Assembly (NCBI RefSeq): GCF_001425705.1
Contig: NZ_LMDC01000001.1
Location: forward strand, 1,162,486-1,226,485
Direction: 5' to 3'
Length of the DNA: 64,000 nt
Source of the DNA: Pelomonas sp. Root1217
GTDB lineage: Bacteria; Pseudomonadota; Gammaproteobacteria; Burkholderiales; Burkholderiaceae_C
The notes beneath the pieces are model-generated. The model ran no database searches. It saw nothing but the letters and a program-made list of their open reading frames with translations, and was not told the DNA's origin. This document shows positions 56,885 to 64,000 of the stretch, one piece after another (position 1 is the first letter of the stretch; every line of letters begins with the position of its first letter). The translations under genes were made by a program, and so were the position numbers.

Positions 56885-59626
56885 TTGAAGCCCGTGACCT
56901 TCGCTGCCATCAGCAGCCTGGCCCTTGCCGTGGCCCTGTCGGCCGCAGCCCCCCTGCAGGCACAGACCGCGCCGCCCAAGCCCGTTCCCAGTCTCGAGCA
57001 GATCTTCCGTGCCGAGCCTTATCGCGGCGAGCCCGCCAAGGAGGCCGACTTCAGCCGCAGCGGCCGCTACCTGGCCTGGCTGTGGAGCCCATTCGGCGAG
57101 CCCGGCACCGATCTCTGGGTGTACGACACCAAGACCGGCAAGACGCAGCGCATCACGTCGCCCCAGGTCATGGCGGCCTTCGAGGCGCCTGAGGACATGG
57201 AGCGCTTCGACAAGAAGCTCCGGCAGCGCAACACCGAATACGCCGAGCGCCAGGCCCGTGAGGTGGCGCAGCAGGCCTATCTGCGCGGCGAGAAAGTCGA
57301 CCTGGCGCAGTGGGAAACCGCCGCGATTGCCACGCTGAAGAAGGAACTGGCCGAGAAGAAGGCCAAGGACGACGCGCAAAAGGCCGCCGACAAGGCCGAG
57401 GCCGAGCTTGAGAAGCAGGCCATGGCCGCGCTGGCCGCCAGGCGCGCCGGCAAGCCGGTGCCTGCGGCAGCGCCAGCATCGGCCGCCTCGTCGCCCGACA
57501 AGGACAAGGAAAAAGAGCTTTGGGAGCTCCGCGACGAGCTGAAGAAGAAGCTCGCCCGCGACAAGCTCAAGCCTGCCGATCTCTACCCCGGCCCGAGCCA
57601 GTTCGCCTGGGCGCACAAGGCCGACGAACTGGTCTTCCAGTACCGCGGCGGCCTCTATCGCTGGAAGGCGGACGACAAGGTGCCGGCTGTTCAGCCCCTG
57701 GTGGCCACGCAGCGCGAACTGAAGCTGGTCGCCTACACCGCCGACGACAGCGGCGTCATCTACACCGACGAGACCCGCGTGCTGCGCAGCGGCTTCAAGC
57801 AGGCCGGCGTGCAGGTCATCAACCGCGAACTCATCCACCCGGACGACGAGCAGAAGAAATACAAGATCGCCGAGACCGCCATCAGCGAGGACGGCCGCTG
57901 GATGTCGCTGCTCGCCAAGGCGCCGCTGAAGACGGCCGACGACAAGCCGGCGCCGCCGCCCAAGCAGGTCGAGATCATGAACTACAGCGAGCGCTGGGCC
58001 ACGGCCAAGAAGGTCAACCGCGAGGTGTCGGACGACAAGCGCAACCAGCAGCCGCTGGCCCTGTACATCCGCCAGCTGTCCAGCGGCAATGAGGCGCCGC
58101 GCAAGCAGCCGGCGCCGGTGTTCACGCAGAACGGTGGCGATGTCTGGTTCGAAATGAGCGACGTGGCCTGGGCCCGTGACGGCAGCCGCTATGCCTTCAC
58201 GACCTGGGAGCGCGACAAGGAGCTGCTGCGCGTCTACATCGGCAAGACTTCTTGCCCCCAGCCGTCGGGTACGACGGCTGCCCCCCAAGGGGGCGCTGCA
58301 GGCCTTGGGAGCGGCCCGGCGGCCTGCGACGAATCCGCCAAACCCGAGATGGTGCTGGAGCGCCGCGGCGAGGTCGGCCACGAGGTCGTCAACGTGCTCA
58401 AGCCCCGCTTCACGCCCGACGGCAAGACGCTGGTGCTGGCCCTGGACGAAGCCGGCTGGCGCCAGCCCTATGCCATCGACGTGGCCACCAAGGCGCTGCG
58501 CCCGCTGGTCAAGGGCGAGTTCGAGGCCCATCAGGTGATCGGTTTCACGGCCGACAGCAAGGCCATGTTCGTGCTGGCCAACCAGGGCGACATGGCGGCC
58601 ATGAATGTGCTGCGCGTCGACCTGGCCAGTGGTGCCACCCAGGCCCTGGGCGCGGCGGGCGAGTACCACCGCGCTGCGGCGGCGTCGGAGGACGGCCGCT
58701 GGGTCGGCGCCGTGGCCGGCAACTGGGCCCAGCGCCCGGAATTGAAGCTGCTGGCCACTGATGGCAAGACGCCGGCGCGCACGCTGACCGACAGCAATGA
58801 CAAGGCCTGGGGCGAGTTGAAACTGTTGCGGCCCGAACGCTTCAATTTCACCAACCGCCATGGCGACCGCATCGAGGCCTATGCCTTCAAGCCCGCCAGT
58901 TGGACTGCGGCCGACAAGCGCCCGGCCATCGTCTACGTCTATGGCGGCCCGCTGAACGACCGCCACATCGTCGAGGTCGACAGCTTCCAGAACACCGCCT
59001 ATCTGTTCGGCCAATACATGGCCGCCAGGCATGGCTATGTGACCATCGCCGTGGACCCGCGCGGCCACAGCAACTATGGCCGCAAGTTCTCCGACGCCAA
59101 CTGGGAGCGCCCCGGCGAACCCCAGGCCGAGGACCTTGAAGACCTCGTCAAGCTGCTGCCTGCCCAGTTTGGCGTGGACGCCCGCCGCGTCGGCCTGAAC
59201 GGCTGGAGCTTCGGCGGCTTCCAGACCCAGTACACGATGTACACCCGGCCCGATCTGTTCGCCGCCGGCATCGCCGGCGCCGGCCCGACCGAATGGGAGA
59301 ACTACAACAGCTGGTACAGCGGCCGCACCATCGGCAAGGCGACCGACCGCACCAAGCCGGTGTTGCGCAAATATTCGCTGCTTCCGTTGGCCAAGGGCCT
59401 GAAGAAGCCGCTGATGCTGGTGCACGGCATGCAGGACCCCAACGTGCTCTTCCAGGATACCGTCAACGTCTACCGTGAGCTGCTGGATTCGGGCAAAGAG
59501 TCGCTGGTCGAGCTCTTCCTCGACCCCGACGGCGTGCATGCCCTGGGCGGTGCGGTGAAGCCGGCCGGCTGGCACCGCAAGTACGAGGCCTTCTGGCTGC
59601 GCAACCTGGGTCGCGCGGCTCCCTGA
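56885..59626 (+). CDS. S9-family serine peptidase with in-frame repeat and coiled insertion
   Basis: 913-aa exported prolyl oligopeptidase-type peptidase. Signal peptide ISSLALAVALSAAAPLQAQ. A beta-propeller domain (to about residue 640) is followed by the alpha/beta hydrolase domain. The nucleophile is Ser in NGWSFGGFQTQYTM, the Asp is in HGMQDPNVLF and the His in DGVHALGG. TTG start with AGGAGA 4-5 bases upstream. Two oddities: a charged, probably coiled insertion (about residues 108-236, rich in Lys/Glu/Ala), and a Gly/Pro/Ala-rich insertion (about 456-482) encoded by a three-hairpin repeat. It probably cleaves peptides in the periplasm. Confidence 0.92.
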   Translation: MKPVTFAAISSLALAVALSAAAPLQAQTAPPKPVPSLEQIFRAEPYRGEPAKEADFSRSGRYLAWLWSPFGEPGTDLWVYDTKTGKTQRITSPQVMAAFEAPEDMERFDKKLRQRNTEYAERQAREVAQQAYLRGEKVDLAQWETAAIATLKKELAEKKAKDDAQKAADKAEAELEKQAMAALAARRAGKPVPAAAPASAASSPDKDKEKELWELRDELKKKLARDKLKPADLYPGPSQFAWAHKADELVFQYRGGLYRWKADDKVPAVQPLVATQRELKLVAYTADDSGVIYTDETRVLRSGFKQAGVQVINRELIHPDDEQKKYKIAETAISEDGRWMSLLAKAPLKTADDKPAPPPKQVEIMNYSERWATAKKVNREVSDDKRNQQPLALYIRQLSSGNEAPRKQPAPVFTQNGGDVWFEMSDVAWARDGSRYAFTTWERDKELLRVYIGKTSCPQPSGTTAAPQGGAAGLGSGPAACDESAKPEMVLERRGEVGHEVVNVLKPRFTPDGKTLVLALDEAGWRQPYAIDVATKALRPLVKGEFEAHQVIGFTADSKAMFVLANQGDMAAMNVLRVDLASGATQALGAAGEYHRAAAASEDGRWVGAVAGNWAQRPELKLLATDGKTPARTLTDSNDKAWGELKLLRPERFNFTNRHGDRIEAYAFKPASWTAADKRPAIVYVYGGPLNDRHIVEVDSFQNTAYLFGQYMAARHGYVTIAVDPRGHSNYGRKFSDANWERPGEPQAEDLEDLVKLLPAQFGVDARRVGLNGWSFGGFQTQYTMYTRPDLFAAGIAGAGPTEWENYNSWYSGRTIGKATDRTKPVLRKYSLLPLAKGLKKPLMLVHGMQDPNVLFQDTVNVYRELLDSGKESLVELFLDPDGVHALGGAVKPAGWHRKYEAFWLRNLGRAAP
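58260..58327. repeat. Hairpin-rich (REP-like) repeat inside a coding sequence
   Basis: Three consecutive inverted repeats: AGCCGTCG/CGACGGCT (58260-58267 with 58272-58279), CCCCC-AA-GGGGG (about 58282-58293), and GCAGGCC/GGCCTGC (58298-58304 with 58321-58327). All three lie in frame within the S9 peptidase and encode a Gly/Ala/Pro-rich stretch between YIGKTS and ESAKPEMVLERRG. The layout resembles intergenic palindromic repeats of Burkholderiales (from memory); a second copy was not found in this window. Confidence 0.6.
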
Positions 59627-59632
59627 GAAAAA

Positions 59633-60829
59633 TCAGGGTAAGGGCCGCAGCTGCGTCGCCAGCACTTCCTCGGCGACCTTCTGGCCGAGGCGGTAGCCCA
59701 CGTCCACCGAGTTGCGGAAATGCACGCCGCTCCAGACGCGTGAATTGGCCAGCTCCTGGCCCATGGCCTCGGGCGAGCTCCAGCTGCGCGTCATCGACAG
59801 CGCCGAGTTGACCCAGATCAGCGGCGCGGGGCTGTCGCCGCGGAAGTCCTTCAGCAGGACCTGCAGCGTGCCGCCGCCGACCGCGCCGCCCGAGGGGTAG
59901 TCACTGTTGGGCGGCGTGTGGATCAGCGGTTCCCAGCTCGCGTCGCGCAGCCTGGCATCGGCAAAGGCACCGCGCAGCGCGTTGTAGGGCCGCCAGTGGC
60001 GGTACTTGGTCTTGATGCCGGTGTAGACGATGCGCGAGTCCAGGTCGGCCATGTCCATCAGGGCCAGCATGCGCGCGAACTCAAGCGGCGTCGCCTGGGT
60101 GCTCTCGGCCAGCTTCTTGAGCATCGCCACGGCGTCCTCCCCCTCGCCGGAGTTCCAGAACAGCGCGATGATCGACTGTTCGCCCGTGCGCTGCGTGCTG
60201 ACGCGCCCGCCGACAGCCTTAACCTCGGCCAGGTCGCGCAGCGCCACGGCACTGCCGACGGCCGGCGGTGGGCCCGGGTCGTAGGCGGCGACGTCCTTGA
60301 TGCCGAAGGGCTTGAATTTGGCCAGGCCGACGCCCGACTCCTGCTTGTATTCCGGTGTCAGCACATGGATGCCCGGCGCCGGCTCGACCTTGGGAGGCTC
60401 GACGCGGGCAAAGGCGTCATCGGCGCGCAGGGCCAGCAGCGCCAGTGCGACACGACGGCCCAGGGCCACGCCCTTGGCGCGCGCGGCCGCGTCGGTCACG
60501 GGTTTCAGAGAGGCCTCGTAGGTCTTGTCGAGCAGGGTTTGGTCGGTGCCCGGCACGCTGCCGAGCACGACGCGCGCGGCGGACGCGACGGCCGCCTCCG
60601 GTGAGGCATCCGGCACGGCCGCCGGTGCCGGGCCATAGGCCTGGTAGCGCGGCGTGATCGCATTCAGCGCGTTGAACATTGCCAGGTCGGTCAGCAACGT
60701 CGCGGGCAGGACCTGACCACGCGGCGACTTCTGCAGCACCTTGGGCGTGGCTTCGGCCCAGTCGCTGACGACATCGGCGCGCACCGGCGCGATCAGCAGT
60801 GCCAGCAGCAGGGCGCAGAGCTTGAGCAT
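59633..60829 (-). CDS. Vanadium haloperoxidase / PAP2-like protein with altered active site
   Basis: 398-aa exported protein (signal LCALLLALLIAPVRA) of the PAP2/vanadium-dependent haloperoxidase superfamily. Recognisable family motifs: KYRHWRPYNAL for motif 1, SDYPSGGAVGGG where family members have PSGH, and NSRVWSGVHFRNSVDVG for motif 3 (SRx5H). The usual His after PSG is Gly and the Asp three residues after the motif-3 His is Ser, so phosphatase chemistry is doubtful. It is the usual form in the periplasmic VCPO-like subfamily I associate with Proteobacteria, but its activity is not known. It ends 6 bp from the S9 peptidase gene, convergent. Confidence 0.78.
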   Translation of the reverse strand: MLKLCALLLALLIAPVRADVVSDWAEATPKVLQKSPRGQVLPATLLTDLAMFNALNAITPRYQAYGPAPAAVPDASPEAAVASAARVVLGSVPGTDQTLLDKTYEASLKPVTDAAARAKGVALGRRVALALLALRADDAFARVEPPKVEPAPGIHVLTPEYKQESGVGLAKFKPFGIKDVAAYDPGPPPAVGSAVALRDLAEVKAVGGRVSTQRTGEQSIIALFWNSGEGEDAVAMLKKLAESTQATPLEFARMLALMDMADLDSRIVYTGIKTKYRHWRPYNALRGAFADARLRDASWEPLIHTPPNSDYPSGGAVGGGTLQVLLKDFRGDSPAPLIWVNSALSMTRSWSSPEAMGQELANSRVWSGVHFRNSVDVGYRLGQKVAEEVLATQLRPLP

Positions 60830-60920
60830 GAGGTTCTCCCTGGAAAGACGGCGACGCTACGCCGCGCGGGCGGCCGGCGCAATGAGGAGCGACGCGCTGA
60901 CCTGCCCTAAGCTGTCGCCC

Positions 60921-63320
60921 ATGGTGACCCCGCCCCCGCCGCCCGACGAAGACCGCCGCCTCGCCCGCCTGGCGGCGCTGGCCGTCATGGACACCGGGTC
61001 CGAGCCGCTGTTCGACCACCTTACCGCCCTGGCGGCGCAGATCTGCGGCACGCCCGTCGCCCTGCTCGGTCTGCTGGACGAGCGCCGTCAGTGGTTCAAG
61101 TCGGCCGTCGGATTTGGCCGCAGCGAGACGCCGCGGGCCCAGACCTTTTGCGCCCACACGCTGCTGGCCGATGGCCTCTTCGAAGTGCGCGATGCCCGGC
61201 TGGATGCCCGCTTCGTTGACCACCCCGATGTGCTGGCACGCCCCGCGCTGCGCTTCTACGCCGGCGTGCCCATTCGCCTGGACGACGGCAGCCACCCCGG
61301 CACCCTGTGTGTCGTCGATTTCCAGCCGCGCGAGCTGACCGAGGCGCAGCGCGAGGCCCTGACCCGCCTGGCCGACGCCGCAGCCGAGGCGCTGATGATG
61401 CGCGAGCGCGCGTTGCGTGGCGCCGACCTCGAGGCGGCGGAACAGCCCTTCCAGGTGCTGGCCGAGACGGCGCCGTTGGGCATCTTCCGTACCGACGCGG
61501 CCGGGCGCTTCATCTTCACGAACGCGAACTGGCAGCGCATCTGCGGCCTGTCGGCGCGCGCTGCCCTGGGCGAGGGCTGGGCAGCCACGCTGACGACCGA
61601 AGACAGCACCTCGGTGCTGGCCCACTGGCGGCGTTGCATTGCTCAACGTCAGGCCTTCGAGATGCGCTACCGGTTGCGCCGCGGCGGCAACGGCCAGGGC
61701 GTGCGCCAGGTCTGGACCCGCGCCCGGCCGCTGCTGGCGCCCGATGGCGGGTTGCGCGGTTACGTCGGCATCACCGAGGACGTCACCGACCGCATCACCG
61801 CCGAGCGCGAGCTGCGTGAGAGCAAGGCCCTGCTGGATCGCACCGGCCGCGTCGCCGGCATTGGCGGCTGGAGCCTGGACCTGCAGACGGAGGAACTGGT
61901 CTGGAGCGACCAGACCTGCCGCATCCATGATCTCGAGGCCGGCCACCGGCCGACGCTCGAAGAGGCCATTGGCTACTACAAGCCCGAGGCGCGCGCCGTC
62001 ATCGAGGCGGCCGTGCTGCGCGGCATGCAACACGGCGAACCCTGGAGCCTGGAGCTGCCGCTGGTGACGGCCAAGGGGCGTGAGATCTGGGGGCTGTCCC
62101 AGGGGCAGGTCGACTGGCAGGACGGCATGCCGGTGCGGCTGGTGGGCGCCTTCCAGGACGTCACCGAGCACCACCGCGCGGCTGTTGAGCTGGAACACAA
62201 CCGCCAGCGCCTGCGCGCGCTGTACGAGTCGACGCCGGCGCTGATGCATTCGGTGGACGCGGCCGGTCGCGTGCTCAGCGTGTCCGACCGCTGGCTGGAG
62301 CGCCTGGGCTACAAGCGCCAGCAGGTGATCGGCCGCTCCATGGACGACTTCATGACGCCGGAGTCGTCGCAGCAGGTGCGTGACGTCTATCGGCCGGCGA
62401 TGTGGCGCGACGGCCATGTCAGCGACTGCCCCGTGCAGCTGATCTGCGCCGATGGCCGGCTGCGCGACGTGCTGGTCTCGGCGGTGGCCGAATACACGTC
62501 CGACGGCCGGCCGCTGCGTGCCCTTGCCCTGGTGGACGACATCACCGAGGACCTGCAGCGTCGCGCCGAGCTGGCGCACGAGCAGCGCATGCGCCGCCAG
62601 ACCGAGCGCCACGTGCAGGAGCTGGACCAGCTGCTGCGCGAGCGCTCCGAGATGCTGGACGTGCTGGCCCACGAGGTGCGCCAGCCGCTGAACAACGCCA
62701 GCGCGGCGCTGCAGAGCGCGGCCGCCAGCCTGGCCGGCCGCGGCGAGCGCCAGGCCCAGGAGAGGTTGAACCGCGCCCAGGCTGTGCTCGGCCAGGTGCT
62801 GGCCGGCGTCGACAACACGCTGGCTGCCGCCAGCCTGCTGGCGGGCGGCGGACGCATCGCGCGCGAGGACACCGACATCGACACGCTGATCGCCGTCACC
62901 ATCGCCGACCTGCCGCGCGAGCAGCGCGACCGCATCGTCGTGCATCGCCACACCGCCACCCGCACGGCGCTGATGGACATGAGCCTGCTGCGCCTGGCCT
63001 TGCGCAACCTGCTGTCCAACGCGCTGAAGTACGCGCGCGGTGTCAGCCCCGTGACCCTGCATGTCATCGATTTTGACGAACCTGCCGTGCTGCAGTTCGA
63101 GGTCGCGGACGCCGGCCCCGGCATTCCGCGTGAGCTGCTGCCCCGCCTCTTCACCCGCGGGGCGCGCGGCAGCGGCCATGCCAACGTCGGCGAATCGGCC
63201 CACGGCCTGGGCCTGTACATCGTGCGCCGCGTGATGGACATGCATGGCGGCACGGCGGAACTGTTGCGCACCGGCCCATTGGGGACGGTCATGAGGCTGA
63301 CACTGCCCCAGGCCGACTAG
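60921..63320 (+). CDS. GAF-PAS sensor histidine kinase
   Basis: 799-aa cytoplasmic kinase. An N-terminal GAF domain (about 10-165, LLGLLDERRQWFKSAVG, TFCAHTLL) is followed by three PAS/PAC units (ETAPLGIFRTDAAGRFIF, then GIGGWSLDLQTEELVWSD, then STPALMHSVDAAGRVLS). HisKA-like H-box: LDVLAHEVRQPLNNASAAL. The HATPase has N-box LLSNALKYARG, G1 ADAGPGIPRE and G2 HGLGLYIVRRV. No membrane segments or receiver. The ATG at 60921 begins a plausible N-terminus (MVTPPPPPDED); no strong ribosome site. No cognate regulator is adjacent. Confidence 0.9.
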   Translation: MVTPPPPPDEDRRLARLAALAVMDTGSEPLFDHLTALAAQICGTPVALLGLLDERRQWFKSAVGFGRSETPRAQTFCAHTLLADGLFEVRDARLDARFVDHPDVLARPALRFYAGVPIRLDDGSHPGTLCVVDFQPRELTEAQREALTRLADAAAEALMMRERALRGADLEAAEQPFQVLAETAPLGIFRTDAAGRFIFTNANWQRICGLSARAALGEGWAATLTTEDSTSVLAHWRRCIAQRQAFEMRYRLRRGGNGQGVRQVWTRARPLLAPDGGLRGYVGITEDVTDRITAERELRESKALLDRTGRVAGIGGWSLDLQTEELVWSDQTCRIHDLEAGHRPTLEEAIGYYKPEARAVIEAAVLRGMQHGEPWSLELPLVTAKGREIWGLSQGQVDWQDGMPVRLVGAFQDVTEHHRAAVELEHNRQRLRALYESTPALMHSVDAAGRVLSVSDRWLERLGYKRQQVIGRSMDDFMTPESSQQVRDVYRPAMWRDGHVSDCPVQLICADGRLRDVLVSAVAEYTSDGRPLRALALVDDITEDLQRRAELAHEQRMRRQTERHVQELDQLLRERSEMLDVLAHEVRQPLNNASAALQSAAASLAGRGERQAQERLNRAQAVLGQVLAGVDNTLAAASLLAGGGRIAREDTDIDTLIAVTIADLPREQRDRIVVHRHTATRTALMDMSLLRLALRNLLSNALKYARGVSPVTLHVIDFDEPAVLQFEVADAGPGIPRELLPRLFTRGARGSGHANVGESAHGLGLYIVRRVMDMHGGTAELLRTGPLGTVMRLTLPQAD

Positions 63321-63362
63321 AGCGGACTAGACTCGCGCGGCCCCAGCTTCGCAGACCCCGCG

Positions 63363-64000
63363 ATGCCCTTGCGCCCCGATGTCGCCGTGTTGGAGGATTT
63401 GGCCGACCTGGCCTGGTCGGGCCAGCATCAGCGTCTGATCGACGTGAGCGCGGGCTGGCGCGCCGACGCCCGGGTGCTGGAGCTGCGCGTCGAGAGCTTC
63501 ATCGCGCTCGGCGCCCTGGCTGCTGCGGCCGATGCCGCCGCAGCCCTGGCCAAGCTGGCCGAGGGCCACCCCGCCTGGCGGCTCCGCGCCCGCCTCGCGT
63601 TCGGGCTGGTGCAGATGCGCCGCGGTGAACTGCTGGCGGCCATCGCCACCGCCGAAGCCGCGCTGGCCGATGCCGGCACTGACCCACTTGACCGTGCCTA
63701 TGCGCTGGCCCTGTTGGCCGAAGCCCAATGCCGTTGCCAGCTGGAGCCCGAAGTGGCGCTGGGCCGGGTGCACGAGGCCGCCGCGCTGTTTGCCGCCGCC
63801 GGCAAACCGGTGCCCCGTGGCCGCTGCGGCTATGTCGAATCCTTGCTGCTGGGCATGCTGGGTTTCATTGCCGAGGCGCGCGCAGCGGCCGAGGCCGCAT
63901 TGGCGCTGGCGCTGGCCACCGGCGACCTGCTGGGCCAGGGCAATGCCTACAACGCCCAGACCTTCAACAACCCCGACCTGGCCGACTGCCTGCACCTGTG
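63363..64000 (+). CDS. Partial helical-repeat (TPR-like) protein, truncated by window end
   Basis: Open reading frame from ATG 63363 to the window edge, about 212 codons without a stop. It begins MPLRPDVAVLEDLADLAW and consists of Ala/Leu-rich helix pairs such as DAAAALAKLAEGHPAWRLRA, AIATAEAALADAG and ARAAAEAALALALATGD, the style of TPR-type scaffolds found in large signalling proteins. It follows the histidine kinase by 42 bp on the same strand, so it may be co-transcribed. The end and any catalytic domain lie outside the window. Confidence 0.75.
   Translation, partial: MPLRPDVAVLEDLADLAWSGQHQRLIDVSAGWRADARVLELRVESFIALGALAAAADAAAALAKLAEGHPAWRLRARLAFGLVQMRRGELLAAIATAEAALADAGTDPLDRAYALALLAEAQCRCQLEPEVALGRVHEAAALFAAAGKPVPRGRCGYVESLLLGMLGFIAEARAAAEAALALALATGDLLGQGNAYNAQTFNNPDLADCLHL

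Overview
The window looks like chromosome from a high-GC betaproteobacterium of the order Burkholderiales, probably near Roseateles, Rubrivivax or Leptothrix. This is inferred from G/C-ending codon use, a Bug/TctC-type binding protein, a tandem double-length UvrA, a class II ribonucleotide reductase as a main dNTP enzyme, and many c-di-GMP and chemotaxis proteins. No rRNA, tRNA, CRISPR array or prophage was seen.

Layout. 1-4.7 kb: a LytTR two-component operon with one intact LytS-type kinase, one degenerate kinase and the regulator, then a PilZ protein without a normal start codon, a small unknown gene and a DUF1134/EipA-like protein. 4.8-8.8 kb: adenosylcobalamin-dependent ribonucleotide reductase (nrdJ) split by a LAGLIDADG intein placed exactly at the catalytic cysteine. 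8.9-15.7 kb: an accessory block of visibly lower GC with a PIN-domain protein coupled to an 811-aa HEAT-like protein, followed by a complete IS66 element (2581 bp, 8-bp target duplication) that cuts a small gene in two. 15.9-22 kb: a run of small stress- and envelope-type genes (collagen-like lipoprotein, DUF3309, BON, beta/gamma-crystallin with glycine zipper, fasciclin, two Crp/Fnr regulators, DUF1003).

22-50 kb: a sugar-type periplasmic binding protein, a cyanophycinase-like peptidase, a CHASE3-PAS-GAF-GGDEF-EAL protein broken by a frameshift, a POT-family peptide transporter, an RHH regulator divergent from a DUF1275 / spermidine-synthase-like pair, cyclopropane fatty acid synthase, two hydroxyproline catabolic genes, a chemoreceptor, an EcsC-like protein, a DEDDh exonuclease, a large PAS-GGDEF protein, a minus-strand run (small protein, globin, hybrid kinase, Bug protein, malonyl-CoA synthetase), an OmpR-type regulator, a beta-propeller GGDEF protein and an orphan receiver. 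50-64 kb: the 1874-aa tandem UvrA, a small membrane protein, an S9 peptidase carrying an in-frame hairpin-rich repeat, a haloperoxidase/PAP2-like protein, a GAF-PAS histidine kinase, and the start of a further gene that runs off the window.

Functionally the window is dominated by signal transduction (three GGDEF proteins, four histidine kinase-type proteins, several regulators), with catabolic pieces for hydroxyproline, malonate, peptides and cyanophycin. The strongest candidates for something unusual are the PIN + HEAT two-gene module, the Gln-terminated intein at the ribonucleotide reductase active site, the in-frame repeat inside the S9 peptidase, the PilZ gene that seems to need a non-canonical start, and the degenerate LytS-like kinase kept in an operon with its intact partner.
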